Assembly: GCA_027605045.1 (NCBI GenBank)
Contig: JAQFWX010000005.1
Span: 248,001-312,000, forward strand
DNA length: 64,000 nucleotides
Source: Phallus indusiatus
Taxonomy: Eukaryota; Basidiomycota; Agaricomycetes; Phallales; Phallaceae
Direction: 5' to 3'
The notes beneath the pieces are model-generated. The model ran no database searches. It worked only from the letters and a program-made list of their open reading frames with translations, and had not been told where the DNA came from. Made by a program: the position numbers and the translations under genes. Below, piece by piece: positions 54,499 to 64,000 of the stretch (positions within the stretch are counted from its first letter, which is position 1; each line of letters begins with the position of its first letter).

Positions 54499-57312
54499 AT
54501 GAACAATGAGACTGCTAACTTTACATCTGCCACTGTCCCTGCAGATCTGGTCAATGAGATATATGAAGGGTGTGTCTCCATCTTGAATATTTGATATCGC
54601 TTGGATTATGAGTTCTTAGATATGTTGGGTCACTTATTGATGCCAGCATGTTAGGTATGTCATCCGATATTTAAAAATTAAAAGTTCTATGTCCAATTTA
54701 CTACCTTTCGAGCACTCCTTTCCTATACCACCATACTGGCTATACCACAGGAAATGGAGTATATATGGTCGCGCAAATATATCGGTGTCACAAGCGTGTT
54801 TTATGCATTTACAAGATATGGAAGTTTAATCATGCAAGTATTTACCTTCTGGTTGGATAATGTGCCATCAGTGAGGCGAACAGTTCTTAAAAGCTTGCAA
54901 ATCACAATGTTGAACTTTTTTTATTGCAGTATACAAGGTGAGATATAATATTGATATAAGTTTTGGATTTTTGAATTTCTAAAACATCAGGGAACCGGTT
55001 CCGGCACTTGTAATTGGAGCGAAATTACACACGCCTACAAAACCAGCGCTTGATACGAACGTCTATGAAGCCGACGTAATTTCACCCAGGATCATGTAAC
55101 GCTCCACAGTAAAACCGTCAGGCAATGTAGCAAGATGTAGTTCACCATGAAATATGTAGAACTTCGTGTTTTCAAGGTGAGTACAAAATTTTGGGTATTT
55201 TTTTGTTATCTACATAGTGCTAAATTCACACCTTAGTCACGGTCAACGCCATCCGCCATCTATAAAATTCTCGAACCTCAATGGCAGCACAACTTGTCCT
55301 CAATGCTTTCGGCCACAGATCTGGATAGTCGCGAGGGTCTTGGCGGAACTTGACCAAAGGTAAGGTAAGAGCAGATTCTGTGTTTCCCTATGATCGTTCT
55401 CTTCTTCGCCAATATTCTCGTCCCCGTCTTCATTGCCGTCCCCACGTTTTCCTCACTACTTTCTTGCTGTCGCTCCACACTGATGTTTATTATGACGCCT
55501 GAGGCGGAGAAACTGAGCACGATGATTGGTGCGTTGCTGCTCCACAGCTCCACGAGCGCCTGTTAACCAGATTGTCTATATAAGAGTCCCTCGTCCTGCT
55601 TTTGCGTCCAACTGCTTTCCCTTCTTAACTATTACTTACTGAGGCTCAGTTCAGTTTTTTAAGTACCAAAGTTATTTAGTAGCAACGATTACTTGAACGT
55701 TAAAGTTATAATTGTAAATCCATTGTATTACTTACTATTTTTAATATATTTGAAGTTCACAAAAATCAAACACGTAAAGGGAAAAAGAGTGAATATAATT
55801 AAAATAACAATATTTCTACGGATTCTACATTATAAAGAATAACTACAGAAGAACAACGGCAGTGACGGATAAAAGTTGCGACTACAGCGCAGGAAACGGA
55901 TTTCGTAGAACTACATAGCTCTACGAATTTGGCTGGGCCAACTACGTCGAATTATGAAGCATCGAAATGTCCTACGCGGCTACACGCGCTATGTAGCCTA
56001 CGTAGCGCGACGTAGCACACCACCTGTTCCCTGATGAACAGCCTTGTCAAAGGCTGTGCAATATCTTGGTCAATGTACAAAATGTTGGAGATCTTTTGAC
56101 ACAGTATGTTGGTGTTCAAGGTTAGTGTAGTACATGATTTGTAAATATTTCTACCAATGTCCCGTTTAGGCTTATTGGTCTCTCGAGCATACTCACTATG
56201 TCAAGGGAATAGGATTATAACTGGAGCTTTTGTCTTCTTGCTTTTGGCAGGGCTCATCGTTCAAATTCTTTGTAAAGCTTCGAACAATGGGAACACATGA
56301 TAAACTCTAACTTTCCATTTAGTCGGCGAAGCAAATCCTGGCTGTTTTGAAAAGTTCGTAAAATATTTTTTAAGTCATGTTGAATAGTATTTCAATTATT
56401 TTCAACCCCTTTTTTTCCTAGTTTCACCGGTGATAGTGAGTAATAAGTATCGATCCAGATAGGTTCACGTACCTTACTGTGATGAAACCTTTAAGATATC
56501 GGCGAAGTTTTGGTCATTGATATCTGTGTTTGTTTAACTGATGTGCTCGCTTTCTGTGTTTGCATGTGGAAGGTTTGGGGTACATGGAAATTAAAGCATG
56601 AGACTGGCATACAAAGTTATAATGACCTTGTTTCAGTGGTAATTAGACATGGTAAGTCTCAATCACATTTCGAGTAAGCCTGGCATCGTGACAAGGAGTT
56701 ACATGTAGCTGTATCACGATTCGGGTGAGCGTTTGCCATTCTGGCAAGGTCTATTAGTACACACCATTTCTAAATACGGCCTCCGGAAAGCTTTGTGGTT
56801 ACTTTTACAATCGCTCTTACGATCCTGACTCAAGTGGTAATCCTCAAACCTCATGTCTCTTGCACTAATCTCACTTTTACTCTGTAGCTTGTAAGTACAC
56901 CCCAGCAAAATACGACACTAGTAACGTATGTATTACTACTGAACAAATCTATAAACCCATGACTACCAGGAATACTCCACATCATCACCAACATATTTCC
57001 TCAACCTTTTCCAACATGGGTATTCTCCATTTTCATATTGATTCATATGTCAATTTATTCTTCTCCAGTTTTTCGGCCATGTTACTCGCCGATTTTGCTT
57101 TGGATCTTCGTCGACAAAATTCCCCAGCAATTCGTGCCGCGAACATAACATTGCCGACTATCCAAATTACAAGCGTAATGAGCTATATACATGAGTCCAT
57201 TCTCGTAGAAATGGGTGATCATGAAAATGATCAAGCGGAGGGAGACGGCGATGACGATCCTCCGGCTGGCCCGGGATCTCAGAACGTGGAAATTCAAAGC
57301 GAATCAGCTTAG
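54499..57312 (+). CDS. DUF6533-like membrane protein, array copy 6 (1-kb transposon in an intron)
   Basis: MNNETANFTSATVPADLVNE at 54499, YVGSLIDASML, ILAIPQEMEYIWSRKYIGVT, SVFYAFTRYGSLIMQVFTFW, then an intron that holds the element at 54985-56036. After the element the acceptor AACAG opens PCQRLCNILVNVQNVGDLLT; then LLVSRAYSLCQGNRIITGAF, CVCLTDVLAFCVCMWKVWGT (about 56525-56585) and MLLADFALDLRRQNSPAIRA with a stop at 57310-57312. Coding parts are intact, but the intron is now about 1.15 kb and the natural branch-point context is displaced, so splicing may fail. Otherwise like copy 4. Confidence 0.6.
54985..56036. mobile_element. 1.05-kb TIR element in DUF6533 copy 6
   Basis: The ends CATCAGGGAACCGGT and, reverse-complemented, CATCAGGGAACAGGT match over 14 of 15 bases. 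Copy 4 shows the empty site CTAAAACAGCC; here AA occurs on both sides, so the target duplication is at most 2 bp if the ends are drawn this way. The right part contains repeated CTACGTAG/CTACATAG words; one minus frame of 91 aa exists but is not recognisable. No transposase was seen. Superfamily unknown. Confidence 0.7.
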
Positions 57313-57479
57313 GATCATACACAGTTTTGGTTGGGGGATGAGCGGCGAAAAATTCTTTAAGGATCTGTCAGATCATTCGTTGCCATTTTGTACTAATAAT
57401 TTTGCCTGTTAAATGGCCGGAGCATCCGACCTCATATTATCAAACATGGAGCCCAAACAATGGTATTCAACCCAAGGGA

Positions 57480-58775
57480 CGGAGGGATTCAATTTTAAGA
57501 GTAGTATACTACAAATGCTTCTGACTCAAGATTGTACCAAGATAATTATTTCGAAGGCGAGACACATGATTCCCGGGTGGTAAGCTACTCCTGCGACTCA
57601 GTCTCTCGTGCTCTACCGTTTCGGATCAGAGGTTACTGGAACGAAACATTAGCATACACGCAGCAATACAATTTCCCGTATTGGGATTTCGAGCGTAAGT
57701 TCCCTCAATTTATATTTCACAGCGCGAGGGATGCCGTTTAATGTTGTCTCGGAGGGCATTGTGATTTGAGAAGGACCTAGTGTGAGCGCCGGACTGTGCT
57801 GATCAGTAAAGTAAGCTCTTTTTAATGGGACAAATTGTAAAATAACCTTACCACGACAATTTGCATTCTGAATTATTAGTTATTCCAGTTTGCTGACCTG
57901 GCATCGAATTTGTAAACTGTTCATTCGAGTGATTTGATGATCAACAAACAAACGTCTGGGAGACAAGTTTTGAAAATTTTTTCGAAGGAAATATGTAGTG
58001 AAGTCTCGCAGGTTGTCTAGTCGTATGCAAATCGGCATTAAATTGAACCCTAAACCCAATCTTGAACCTAACTCTACGCCCGGAAAACGTGAAACGCTGC
58101 ATATCTGAATTTATTCTTGGGCCGGGGAGTTGTCGTGAAAATACCCGTATTAAAGTAGGATACTGCGATGATGAGACTGTCATAGGAAGTCGAATATTCA
58201 ATAAGAATCTACGCGAATTGGGAAAGAAATCGCATTCAGTTTAAACACGATCGCCAGTTTTATGAATATCTGTAAAAATAATGACGTTTTCATGCTATAT
58301 GACGCAGGAATTCGATGATCAGGAATAAATGTAAAACAGACCTTAGGATCATTTTTTAAGAATGACGGCGACAGAATGAATTTTGGCACGCCTTTAGTCC
58401 ACACAAATGGAGACGGGGTACACTGACGTCACGGTGAACTCGGCTTTGACGAAGTCTTATCGGACTCTCGGATATAGTTCAAATGTGCCGATGGAAAGTT
58501 GATTAGTACGAAAAACGTGTTCCTACAGCTCTACAGCTCAAGACTGAACGTATTGAACAATGTGAGCTACTTATTTGCTCCGGCTTGGGCGCTTGGGCAC
58601 GGAACCGAAGAAACTAGTGTACCTTCTTGGTTCTGACACCTCTCCAACACCTCGCGCCGTTGTCACCCGCAGCTTCCAAAGCACGATAAAGTGCCTGCAT
58701 CATCGACGTGACTTGGTGTTGATGCAAAAACGTGGTTTTTTCTTTGGTATCCAATGGTCTGATACTAGGTAATGA
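57480..58775 (-). other. Conserved block P, copy 6 (diverged)
   Basis: Follows DUF6533 copy 6 in the usual place, but diverged from the other P blocks. Minus frames of 86 aa (58201-57941) and 68 aa (58404-58198). The order of short similar words to 21360-22810 is kept. No recognisable domain. Confidence 0.3.
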
Positions 58776-59275
58776 ATGTCCTCAGGGTCTTATTCAATGC
58801 GACTCTAAGCTGAACGTGTACAAGGTTAACGTAGCCACTAATCTCGACATCAACAAAAGTCACCTACCTTTTCAAGTTAATAGGTTGGAAGAAGATGTAA
58901 CTCGATCCGCTCATACCTTTCATTCCAACACTGAGTATCATCAATTGGTTGTTCCAAACACAGGCACCGATCCTCTCCTATTGCACAAGTTCAGGGTGCC
59001 TATTCGAGGCGCAATTGAATCTACATCGTCTTGAGATTATTTGGCAGCAGTTAACGAGGATCAAATCAGCATCACGAGGCATGTCATGCGACATGAAAGG
59101 ATGAGCACTGGTCTTGTCAGAGGTGCCCTGATCAGAGCTGGTGGACGGAATGAGGCTCAGGGAGCGGAGACGTGGGTGACGCACTGGACACGCGATTGTG
59201 CCGAGGTCGAGTACATGGTGTCGTCGACGCTGGTAACTCTAGGAACCAATGATCCCCACGAATAGATCTTCAAGG
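58775..59275 (+). other. Conserved block Q, copy 6 (longest open frames)
   Basis: Two consecutive plus frames: one to 59034 (CDSKLNVYKVNVATNLDINK, VPNTGTDPLLLHKFRVPI, RGAIEST) and one 59041-59265 (AAVNEDQISITRHVMRHERM, ALIRAGGRNEAQGAETWVTH, CAEVEYMVSSTLVTLGTNDP). The second shares THWT..CAEVEYMVSS..TL.TN with copy 4. They may be exons of one protein; the diverged copy keeps the frame best, which supports real coding. Family unknown. Confidence 0.4.
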
Positions 59276-59279
59276 TAAG

Positions 59280-60950
59280 TCGCCCTATTACTTATGATGC
59301 TAGCGAGAGATACAGACTGAATAGCCTATGTTTATGATCTCTAATATCATCTAGTGGATCTCAGACCGCGATCTCAGCGTACATCCAGACAAGGGTCCAA
59401 CTCGGTGACAGAAGCTTCCATTATCGTGTCAATTCAAATGCCAGTTGGACCGACAGGGTCAACAGCGTGCTTGTTTTTTAACACGCTTGCTAACATTCCA
59501 ACACATTGAAGTATTCTATGGATGGCGTCTCGTTCCACGCATGCTAGTTGACACAAACGGCCACGATTTATTCGGTACGTGAGATCTCATGCGTCACTCT
59601 CCTGCGAGCTCATATGCGTCTTCAGCCACTTTATTGGAACTCTATTATTCCTGTCCTCTTCACACCAATGAGCATCGCCAGAAAAAGACGAGCTGCCACC
59701 TGCCAAAATTGCATCTCTTCTCATTTCTTCATCATCCGTCCCTAAGTGTCCTCGCACCCTCAATCATTTGACGGATTGCCTATTGCCTATCCGGCGTTTC
59801 ATATTGTAACCAAGAGCCACTATTGCATCTTCACCCACATTTCAACCACCGAGGCGGTCGCTACTCTCAAGCACCACATTGCGGTGTCCAGTTCATAACT
59901 CCGAAAAGTCTTCTGAAGAGAGCCTGGAACGGATTTGATGGTTTGTGTCCGGAATACATACGCCTATTCAATCAGATGTCAGCTGATAAATTGCAGTTCT
60001 CAACTTCGTAACTCGAGTGGTGTCCTACAAACATCTTTATAGCGAACTACGTGTACGTCTCTGTCATTCTAGTATGGTCACATATTATTTTTATCACAAA
60101 ACCACGGTACCTCCTCTCTCTATGGCACAGACATATACGTCAGACTAACATTTGAACCGCCAGGCAATGAACTAGGAGCTTCCAATCCGGAACTCATGCG
60201 TGAATACGGGAAAGAATAAAATAGAGACAGCAGTAAATGGATCGATTTGTGTGTATGGGTACGTATGTACGTCTTTCGTTACCCATTGGACTTCATCCCA
60301 TGTACATATGCGCTTTACCGTAAGACGTACCAAGCTTGAAAGAAACGAGTGTTGATAGAATATCTCCTGGCAGCGGAAAAATATAACATCCAATCTCCCG
60401 CAGATGCTCTACGAGCTCTTGAACTGGGAGTGGATGAAATTGTAGTTACCAACCACGCAGGACGACAGGTTGATGGAGCAGTAGGATCACTTGAGGTTCT
60501 TCCCGAGATTGTTGACGCGGTTCGCGGGAGAGAAAGAGTGGTTACTGATGAGAGATCAAAGAGAATGACCATTTCGTTTGTTTCGGGGATACGTACCGGG
60601 TCGGACATTATCAAGGCTATCGCGCTCGGTGCTGATGCGGTACTCGTTGGAGGTCCGTGCCATAATGGATTATTTGTTTTTCGCATTGATTCATTGATGC
60701 TCGTGGATAGGTTATATATTTGGGGGTTAGCGCATGGAGGGGAATCAGGGTGGAGACATGTTATGAAAAGTCTTCTCGCTGATTTGGATATCACTTGTAC
60801 AGTTGCCGGTATCCCGAATCTCGAAGAGATCAAGCGTAAACGTGATTTGTTGAGGTAGGTTTGATGAAGGAGTTGTGGCGTTGAGACGTGTTGTTGATAT
60901 CAATTCTCAGGTACAATGCTAATGGTGTTGCGCGTTTGTAGACTGCGTTT
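59280..60950 (+). pseudogene. FMN-dependent alpha-hydroxyacid oxidase, array copy 7 (best C-terminal frame)
   Basis: From 60349 a 169-aa open frame covers IQSPADALRALELGVDEIVV, TNHAGRQVDGAVGSLEVLPE, IVDAVRGRERVVTDERSKRM, SGIRTGSDIIKAIALGADAV, YIWGLAHGGESGWRHVMKSL and AGIPNLEEIK, i.e. the FMN-phosphate and active-site half of the enzyme, reading through what is an intron elsewhere. The Asp before SGIRTG is Val and NHGGRQ is NHAGRQ. Upstream, the FQLY and TVDTWQLGW regions are deleted or broken (59900-60050), so the protein is not complete. Tail end near 60945. Confidence 0.75.
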
Positions 60951-61277
60951 TCACCTTGGCACACGACTTTTAAAGTCATTCAGTCGAATTTTGACTACCC
61001 ATTGCTATTGTTATTAACAGAGCTGAGTTCAAAGGCTTCTTTACAATGTAAATACTGATGAACCGCATGGAAGGCTTGGTGCCAATTCAGTAAGGTGGAA
61101 GCCACGAGCTCAAAGTGCCTACAGTCGGAGAATACAAAAATTCTACGACCTCATCTTAACTGAGTGCAGATGAATGCGGGTAATACTGGGATAATTTGAA
61201 TAACATCTTAACGATTGTGCATGCGATGGTCGAAGGGGGCAACCTGGATATTTCATTCCACGTCGGCTCGGGTTGCA

Positions 61278-61286
61278 TGCATATAA
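61278..61286 (+). promoter_or_regulatory. TATA-like box of DUF6533 copy 7
   Basis: TGCATATAA in GCATGCATATAAGGCC, about 105 bp before the ATG. Confidence 0.5.
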
Positions 61287-61389
61287 GGCCTCTATCTGTC
61301 TGTTCCATACTTGTTTCTACAGCTCAGCCTATTGACTTACACTGCCCTTTAATCCTCTCGTACTTTTGAATTCATCTACCTCCTCGAAA

Positions 61390-63132
61390 ATGAACAATAA
61401 TACTGCTAACTTTACATCTGCCATGGTTCCTGCAGATCTGGTGAATGAGATAAATTTCGGGTGTGTCTCAATCTCGAATATTCAATGCTGCTTTGTTCAT
61501 GAGATCTTAGATGTCTCAAGACACTTATCGATGTTAGCTTGTTAGGTACGTCATCCGATATCTGAGAATCAAAGGTTCTATGATCTATGCACTACCTTTC
61601 AAGCACTCCTTTCCTATACCACGATACTGGCTATACCACAAGAAATCGAATATATGTGGTCCCGCAAATATTTCAGTATTACAAGCGTGCTTTATGCATT
61701 TACAAGATATGGAATCTTAATTAATCAAGCACTCGCCCTCTGGTTGGATCTTCTGCCATCGGTGAGCCGAACAGTTCTTAAAAAGGTTGCAAATGACAGT
61801 GTTGTTGTTTTTTTTGCAGCTTGGAAGGTGAGATATAATTCTGATATAATTTCTAAATTTTTTGAAACAGTATCAAAGCCTGTGCTATATTTTGCTTGAT
61901 GTACAAGTTGCTGTATATGATTTGACGTATATTGGTGTTCAAGGTTAGTGGAGTACATTTTTGGAAATCCCTCTATGAACATTCCGTTTAGGCTTATTGG
62001 TCTCTCGAGCATACTCATTATGTCAAGGGAATAAAATCATAGCTGGAGTTTTAGTCTTCTTTTTTATAGCAGGACTCATCCTGAGCATTTATCGTAAAGC
62101 TTTTGGGCAACGAGAACACATGATAATCTTTTAACTGACCATTTAGTTGATTTGGTGAATCCCAATTGTTCTTCAAAGTCCGTGATATATTTTAAGCTAT
62201 GTTTAATAGTATCCAATCATTTTCAATAAACACTGACCCTTTTTCTAGTGTCACTAGTGCTCGTGAGTATTGGTCTAAATAGGTTAACACATCTTACTGT
62301 CACGAAACTTTCAAGATTCGACAGAAATCTTGGCCATCAATATCTGTGTTTGTTTAACTGATTTGCTTGCCTTCTACGTTTGCATTTGGAAGGTTTGGGG
62401 TACATGGAAGCTAAAGCGTGAGACTGGCATCCAAGGTTATAATGACCTTGTTTCGGTGCTAATTAGACAAAGTAAGTTTAGATAACACTTTAAGCAAATC
62501 CATTGTGACGAAGAGTTATAGCTGTATCACGATTTGGGTGAGTGTTTGCCGTTCAAGGTCTATTAGTTCACACCATTTCTCAATACAATGGCTTACGGAA
62601 AGCTTTGTGATTACTTTTACAATCACTGCTACGGTTCTGTCTGAAACGGTAATCCTCATACTTCATGTCTCTTGTACTGATCTCACTTTTTTTTGCAGTT
62701 TGTAAGCACACTCCAGCAAATTATGGCTCTACTAGTAGTAGTGTAGGTGTTACTGAATCGAATTATTTTCATGGCTACTTCAGACTTCAATCTTGACATC
62801 ATCACCGATATATCTCTTCATCGAATTTCAACAGGGGTATTTTCCATTCTCATTGTTATCCAGATGTCGATTTATCCTTCTCCAGTTTTTCGGTCATCTT
62901 GCTCGCCGATTTTGCTTTGGATCTTCGTCAACAGAATTCCTCAGCAATTCGTGCCGAAAACATAACATTACCGACTATCGAAATTACAAGTGTAATGAGC
63001 TATATACATGAGTCCATTCTCGTAGAAATGGGTGATCACGAAAATGATCAAGCGAGGGAAGGAGACGGTGATGACGATCCTCCAGCGGACCCGGGATCGC
63101 GAGATGTGGAAATTCAACACGAATCAGCTTAG
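61390..63132 (+). CDS. DUF6533-like membrane protein, array copy 7 (spliced)
   Basis: MNNNTANFTSAMVPADLVNE at 61390, the short exon CLKTLIDVSLL, ILAIPQEIEYMWSRKYFSIT, SVLYAFTRYGILINQALALW, YQSLCYILLDVQVAVYDLTY, LLVSRAYSLCQGNKIIAGV. The exon CVCLTDLLAFYVCIWKVWGT is at about 62345-62400, followed by KRETGIQGYNDLVSVLIRQ. The C-terminal exon is LADFALDLRQQNSSAIRAEN with an acidic tail, stop at 63130-63132. Two Cys present in most copies are Tyr here. All donors are GT. Same family and caveats as the other copies. Confidence 0.65.
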
Positions 63133-63269
63133 GATCATGCTCAGTTTTGGAAGATGAGCGAAACTTTCCAAGGTGCTGTTAGACTATTCGATTTTGTTGG
63201 GCTTTGTTATAATTCTGTAAATTATATGGTCGCAGCACCTGACCCGATACTATCAAACAAAAAGTAAAT

Positions 63270-64000
63270 ACTAACTCAAATGACGGTATCTTCAAGTAAT
63301 TCAATTTGAGAGCCAATTTGTCGTATGTGTCGTCGTAAAGAGTAATAGCCGGCAACTTTCCGATAGAGAATCAACGGAGAGTCGATTTCGGCTGTTGAAA
63401 GACAAGGACCTGAGACATTGATAACATCTAAAAAAGGGCATAACATAGGCTTGAAAAAAAATACACCGGTGGTAGGTTGGTTCGCCTTACCATCAACGAT
63501 TTTAATCCAGTAATCCAGATATATATACCCGTCTTGATTGCGAGTGGCTCTGTTGCCTGTGAGATAATATCCTCGGTAGAATGCCATCACCTGTCAATTC
63601 CTGAACGGATGAGTAAGTTGAGAAACAGAGAAAAAAAGTGATGTTCGAGGTACATTTCCGGTTATAGGATTTGGTCTGACGGATTGTATTCCAAAAAAAA
63701 GAGGACCATAACTGAGCCGGGCTTGGTTTCTATTTTGCCTGATAGAGAACTAATAACAATAAACCTAGTTTCAGTTTTCCCAGAGCAAACGATAGCGCAT
63801 TTTTTCTTTCCGACATATTCGTCATACCAACGCCACGCTTCCGCATTATTCGGCTTTCAAAAAATTCTCCCCTAAACTCTCGAACACGGTCCGTTTTTGA
63901 ACAAAAAGTCTGCAGCAACTCAAGTTACGGACACAACAGAGCGTGATGTGCTATGTATACGGATCTGTTTTTTTGAAGATGAAAATGGCCGCAGCAGAAA
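63270..64000 (-). pseudogene. Acetyl-CoA synthetase-like pseudogene, running off the window
   Basis: A 104-aa minus frame (63590-63276) carries [20 protein letters not shown], then [20 protein letters not shown], the aspartate loop and hinge motifs of AMP-forming acetyl-CoA synthetase; FTGDR.TRD is LTGNRATRN, so the ATP-ribose aspartates are lost. About 40 extra codons separate the two motifs (an unspliced intron reads through). At 63790-63850 the minus strand has NNAEAWRWYDEYVGKKKCAI with breaks. The remainder lies beyond 64000. Confidence 0.75.

Noticed and set aside
1..64000. tRNA, rRNA, riboswitch, operon or CRISPR features
   Set aside because: None seen; the sequence is eukaryotic and no cloverleaf with a conserved T-loop was noticed on reading.

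Overview
This window is nuclear DNA of a filamentous basidiomycete, most likely an Agaricomycete. The signs are short GT-AG introns of about 45-60 nt, chromodomain-bearing Ty3/gypsy, hAT and Tad-like LINE relics, and a multigene family that I read as the Agaricomycete DUF6533 membrane proteins. It has no bacterial features and I found no tRNA or rRNA gene. All family names come from motifs read by eye; no database search was possible.

Left edge (1-7.2 kb) is a nest of transposable elements. A minus-strand LINE reverse-transcriptase relic (4378-4605 and 6938-7160) was split by two insertions. One is a Ty3/gypsy chromovirus (596-4377, its 5' part off-window), itself carrying a hAT element (1-595), a CACTA-like MITE (1624-2021) and a 1-kb solo LTR (2266-3269). 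The other is a 2.3-kb element (4606-6933) with two unknown ORFs. A second copy of that element lies at 46048-48525. Both have TGT...ACA ends, 4-bp target duplications, a 218-aa first ORF and a related second ORF, and 0.8 kb of non-coding sequence with a TATA box. I consider this two-ORF element the most novel item here.

Most of the rest (7.2-45 kb and 52-64 kb) is an amplified array. Seven times an FMN-dependent alpha-hydroxyacid oxidase of the lactate 2-monooxygenase type (+) is followed after about 0.4-0.5 kb by a DUF6533-like membrane-protein gene (+). Copies are separated by acetyl-CoA-synthetase relics on the minus strand and by two conserved blocks I call P (mostly minus-strand) and Q (plus-strand, just upstream of the oxidase). 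The enzyme copies are pseudogenes or strongly degenerate, with frameshifts, stops, a micro-inversion and a lost catalytic histidine. The DUF6533 copies keep splice sites, C-terminal reading frame and a TATA-like box in all seven cases. Lactate monooxygenase makes acetate and acetyl-CoA synthetase activates it, so the ancestral locus may have been a lactate/acetate utilisation cluster with a membrane protein; this is inference.

The array is broken at 45.4-51.2 kb by three solo LTRs (45402, 49602, 50345), the second two-ORF element and a hAT-type MITE (50237-51201) that hosts one of the LTRs. Small non-autonomous elements also sit inside array units at 12001, 25776, 28183 and 54985; the last lies only a few bases upstream of a DUF6533 splice acceptor.
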